A stretch of DNA of 7,490 nucleotides, from assembly GCA_027886785.1 (NCBI GenBank), contig JAPCJV010000081.1, positions 1-7,490 of the forward strand, written 5' to 3'. Under the pieces are notes generated by a model. The model made no database searches and was not told the origin of the DNA. It saw only the letters and a list, made by a program, of their open reading frames with translations. The DNA comes from Nitrososphaerota archaeon (GTDB lineage Archaea; Thermoproteota; Nitrososphaeria; Nitrososphaerales; CADDZS01). Shown piece by piece: positions 6,596-7,490 of this stretch (position 1 is the stretch's first letter; each line of letters begins with the position of its first letter). A program made the position numbers and the translations under genes.

Positions 6596-7483
6596 CTAGT
6601 TTACCCCCAGCTGTAGTTTGACCGCGTTCATAGTATTCTGAAGCAGGCAGGCGCGGGTCATTACCCCGACCCCGCCAATATTCGGGGTAAGAAAACTGCA
6701 ATGTCCTTTCAAAGAGGAAGTATCTACATCAAACAACATTTTTCCGGTTGCGTCGTCTTTTCTTACACCAACTGAGATTACAGAAGATCCCTCCTTCACG
6801 GTACTTCTATTCACTCTAAATCCAGCATTTCCGTAAAGCTCAGGAGGCCTCCCGCTGGCGGCAACCACAATATCTGCCTCCTTTAGTTTGTTATCCAGCC
6901 TTCGAGTCTTCGTATGGCAGCAGAAAGCTGTTGCATTTAGATCTTGCAGCAGCTTTCGCAGCGGTTCTCCCGCAAGAATTCCCCGGCCGACGATCGCAAC
7001 ATCTGCGCCTAAAAGAGGAACTTTGTACGCTTGGCATAGAAGGACGATCCCTTTTGGAGTACAGGGAAGCAATCCAGTGGTCAGAGAGTACTCCCCCCTG
7101 AGCAGCTTGCCCAACCGAAAGGGCGTTAGCCCATCTACGTCTTTGTTTTTATTCAACGTTGAAAAAACCAGTTCTTCTGAAATTTTTCCACTAAAAGGCA
7201 TTTGAGGAATAATTGCATGCACCGAGGCGTCGTCATTGAGTCGTTTTACATTCTCAAGGACTTCTCCTGAAGATACGCTGGGATCACTTAGGTCAACGAC
7301 TTCCGATTTTATTCCGACTTCGGCGCAGTCCTTTTGCTTCAAGCTCACATAGGTACGAGAAACAGGGTCGGTCCCGATGAGGAGTGCCACCAATTTCGGA
7401 GTAATGCCTCTCGCTCTGCGAAGTTCCGAAACTTCGCGCGAAACGGTGTTTTTCATTTCGGCAGCGACAGGATCTGCTTTCAT
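6596..7483 (-). CDS. folD: Bifunctional methylenetetrahydrofolate dehydrogenase / methenyltetrahydrofolate cyclohydrolase
   Basis: FolD oxidises 5,10-methylene-THF to methenyl-THF with NAD(P) and hydrolyses it to 10-formyl-THF, the formyl donor for folate-dependent purine steps. Counting from ATG 7483 (295 residues): YVSLK at 45-49 carries the conserved Tyr and catalytic Lys, PQMP at 93-96 has the conserved Gln94 (family VQLPLP), DVDGLTP at 115-121 holds the conserved Asp117, PCTPKG is at 140-145, the Rossmann loop VGRGILAGEP is at 165-174, and TPNIGGVGVMT is at 266-276. The last two deviate from the usual GRS..VG.P and PGGVGPMT. Length is near the usual 280-300. The N-terminus is short by a few residues: PVAAEM aligns with the DGK.VAAEI block, normally preceded by 6-10 residues. 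The frame stays open (CTG, ATA) to the window edge, so the true start may lie outside. It ends in TAG, tail-to-tail with purQ. Confidence 0.93.
   Translation of the reverse strand: MKADPVAAEMKNTVSREVSELRRARGITPKLVALLIGTDPVSRTYVSLKQKDCAEVGIKSEVVDLSDPSVSSGEVLENVKRLNDDASVHAIIPQMPFSGKISEELVFSTLNKNKDVDGLTPFRLGKLLRGEYSLTTGLLPCTPKGIVLLCQAYKVPLLGADVAIVGRGILAGEPLRKLLQDLNATAFCCHTKTRRLDNKLKEADIVVAASGRPPELYGNAGFRVNRSTVKEGSSVISVGVRKDDATGKMLFDVDTSSLKGHCSFLTPNIGGVGVMTRACLLQNTMNAVKLQLGVN
6661..6690. repeat. Perfect 9-bp inverted repeat in folD near its 3' end
   Basis: TTACCCCGA at 6661-6669 is the exact reverse complement of TCGGGGTAA at 6682-6690, with a 12-base spacer. It lies in folD codons for the NIGGVGV motif and about 70 bases past the purQ stop on the plus strand. 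No T-run follows on either strand, so it is not a classical intrinsic terminator. It may be chance. Confidence 0.4.
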
Positions 7484-7490
7484 CAGTATA

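Noticed and set aside
6888..7205. Plus-strand 105-codon open frame opposite folD
   Set aside because: It lies entirely within folD coding sequence and has no motif or ribosome site.

Overview
This window is a compact stretch of de novo purine (IMP) biosynthesis genes. It reads left to right as purC (3' part only), purB, purM, purS, purL, purQ. A folD gene on the opposite strand closes the window, converging on purQ. Every gene was recognised from conserved family motifs in its translation. There are no mobile elements, CRISPR arrays, RNA genes or tRNAs, and the longest non-coding stretch is about 60 bases.

Organism: the FGAM synthase is split into three proteins (PurS, mid-size PurL, separate PurQ glutaminase). 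PurC is of the long ADE1-like kind, PurM carries an archaeal-looking pattern of motifs, and PurQ is long (266 aa). Initiation codons are mixed (ATG, GTG, TTG), and only purQ has a strong Shine-Dalgarno site. Together these suggest an archaeon, but bacteria with split FGAM synthase cannot be excluded from sequence reading alone, and I do not name a lineage. The genetic code looks standard: five of seven genes stop at TGA, in each case at the end expected for the family.

Layout: 1-486 purC C-terminal half (gene enters from the left edge); 487-546 spacer; 547-1977 purB; 10-base gap; 1988-3127 purM (GTG start); 3128-3179 spacer; 3180-3446 purS (TTG start); 17-base overlap; 3430-5784 purL; 7-base gap holding part of the ribosome-site region; 5792-6592 purQ; 3-base gap; 6596-7483 folD on the minus strand, probably reaching or crossing the right edge.

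How the genes work together: PurS, PurL and PurQ form the complex converting FGAR to FGAM with ammonia from glutamine. PurM closes FGAM to AIR. PurC joins aspartate to CAIR to give SAICAR. PurB releases fumarate to give AICAR and also acts in AMP synthesis. FolD makes the 10-formyl-tetrahydrofolate used by folate-dependent formylation steps. PurF, PurD, PurN, PurE and PurH (or the archaeal PurP/PurO) are not in the window and may lie elsewhere.

I see no previously undescribed system here. The points worth a second look are small: unusual substitutions in conserved motifs of PurM, FolD and PurB, a GNRA-loop hairpin early in purM, a perfect 9-bp inverted repeat in folD, and the nearly abutting purQ/folD convergent ends.
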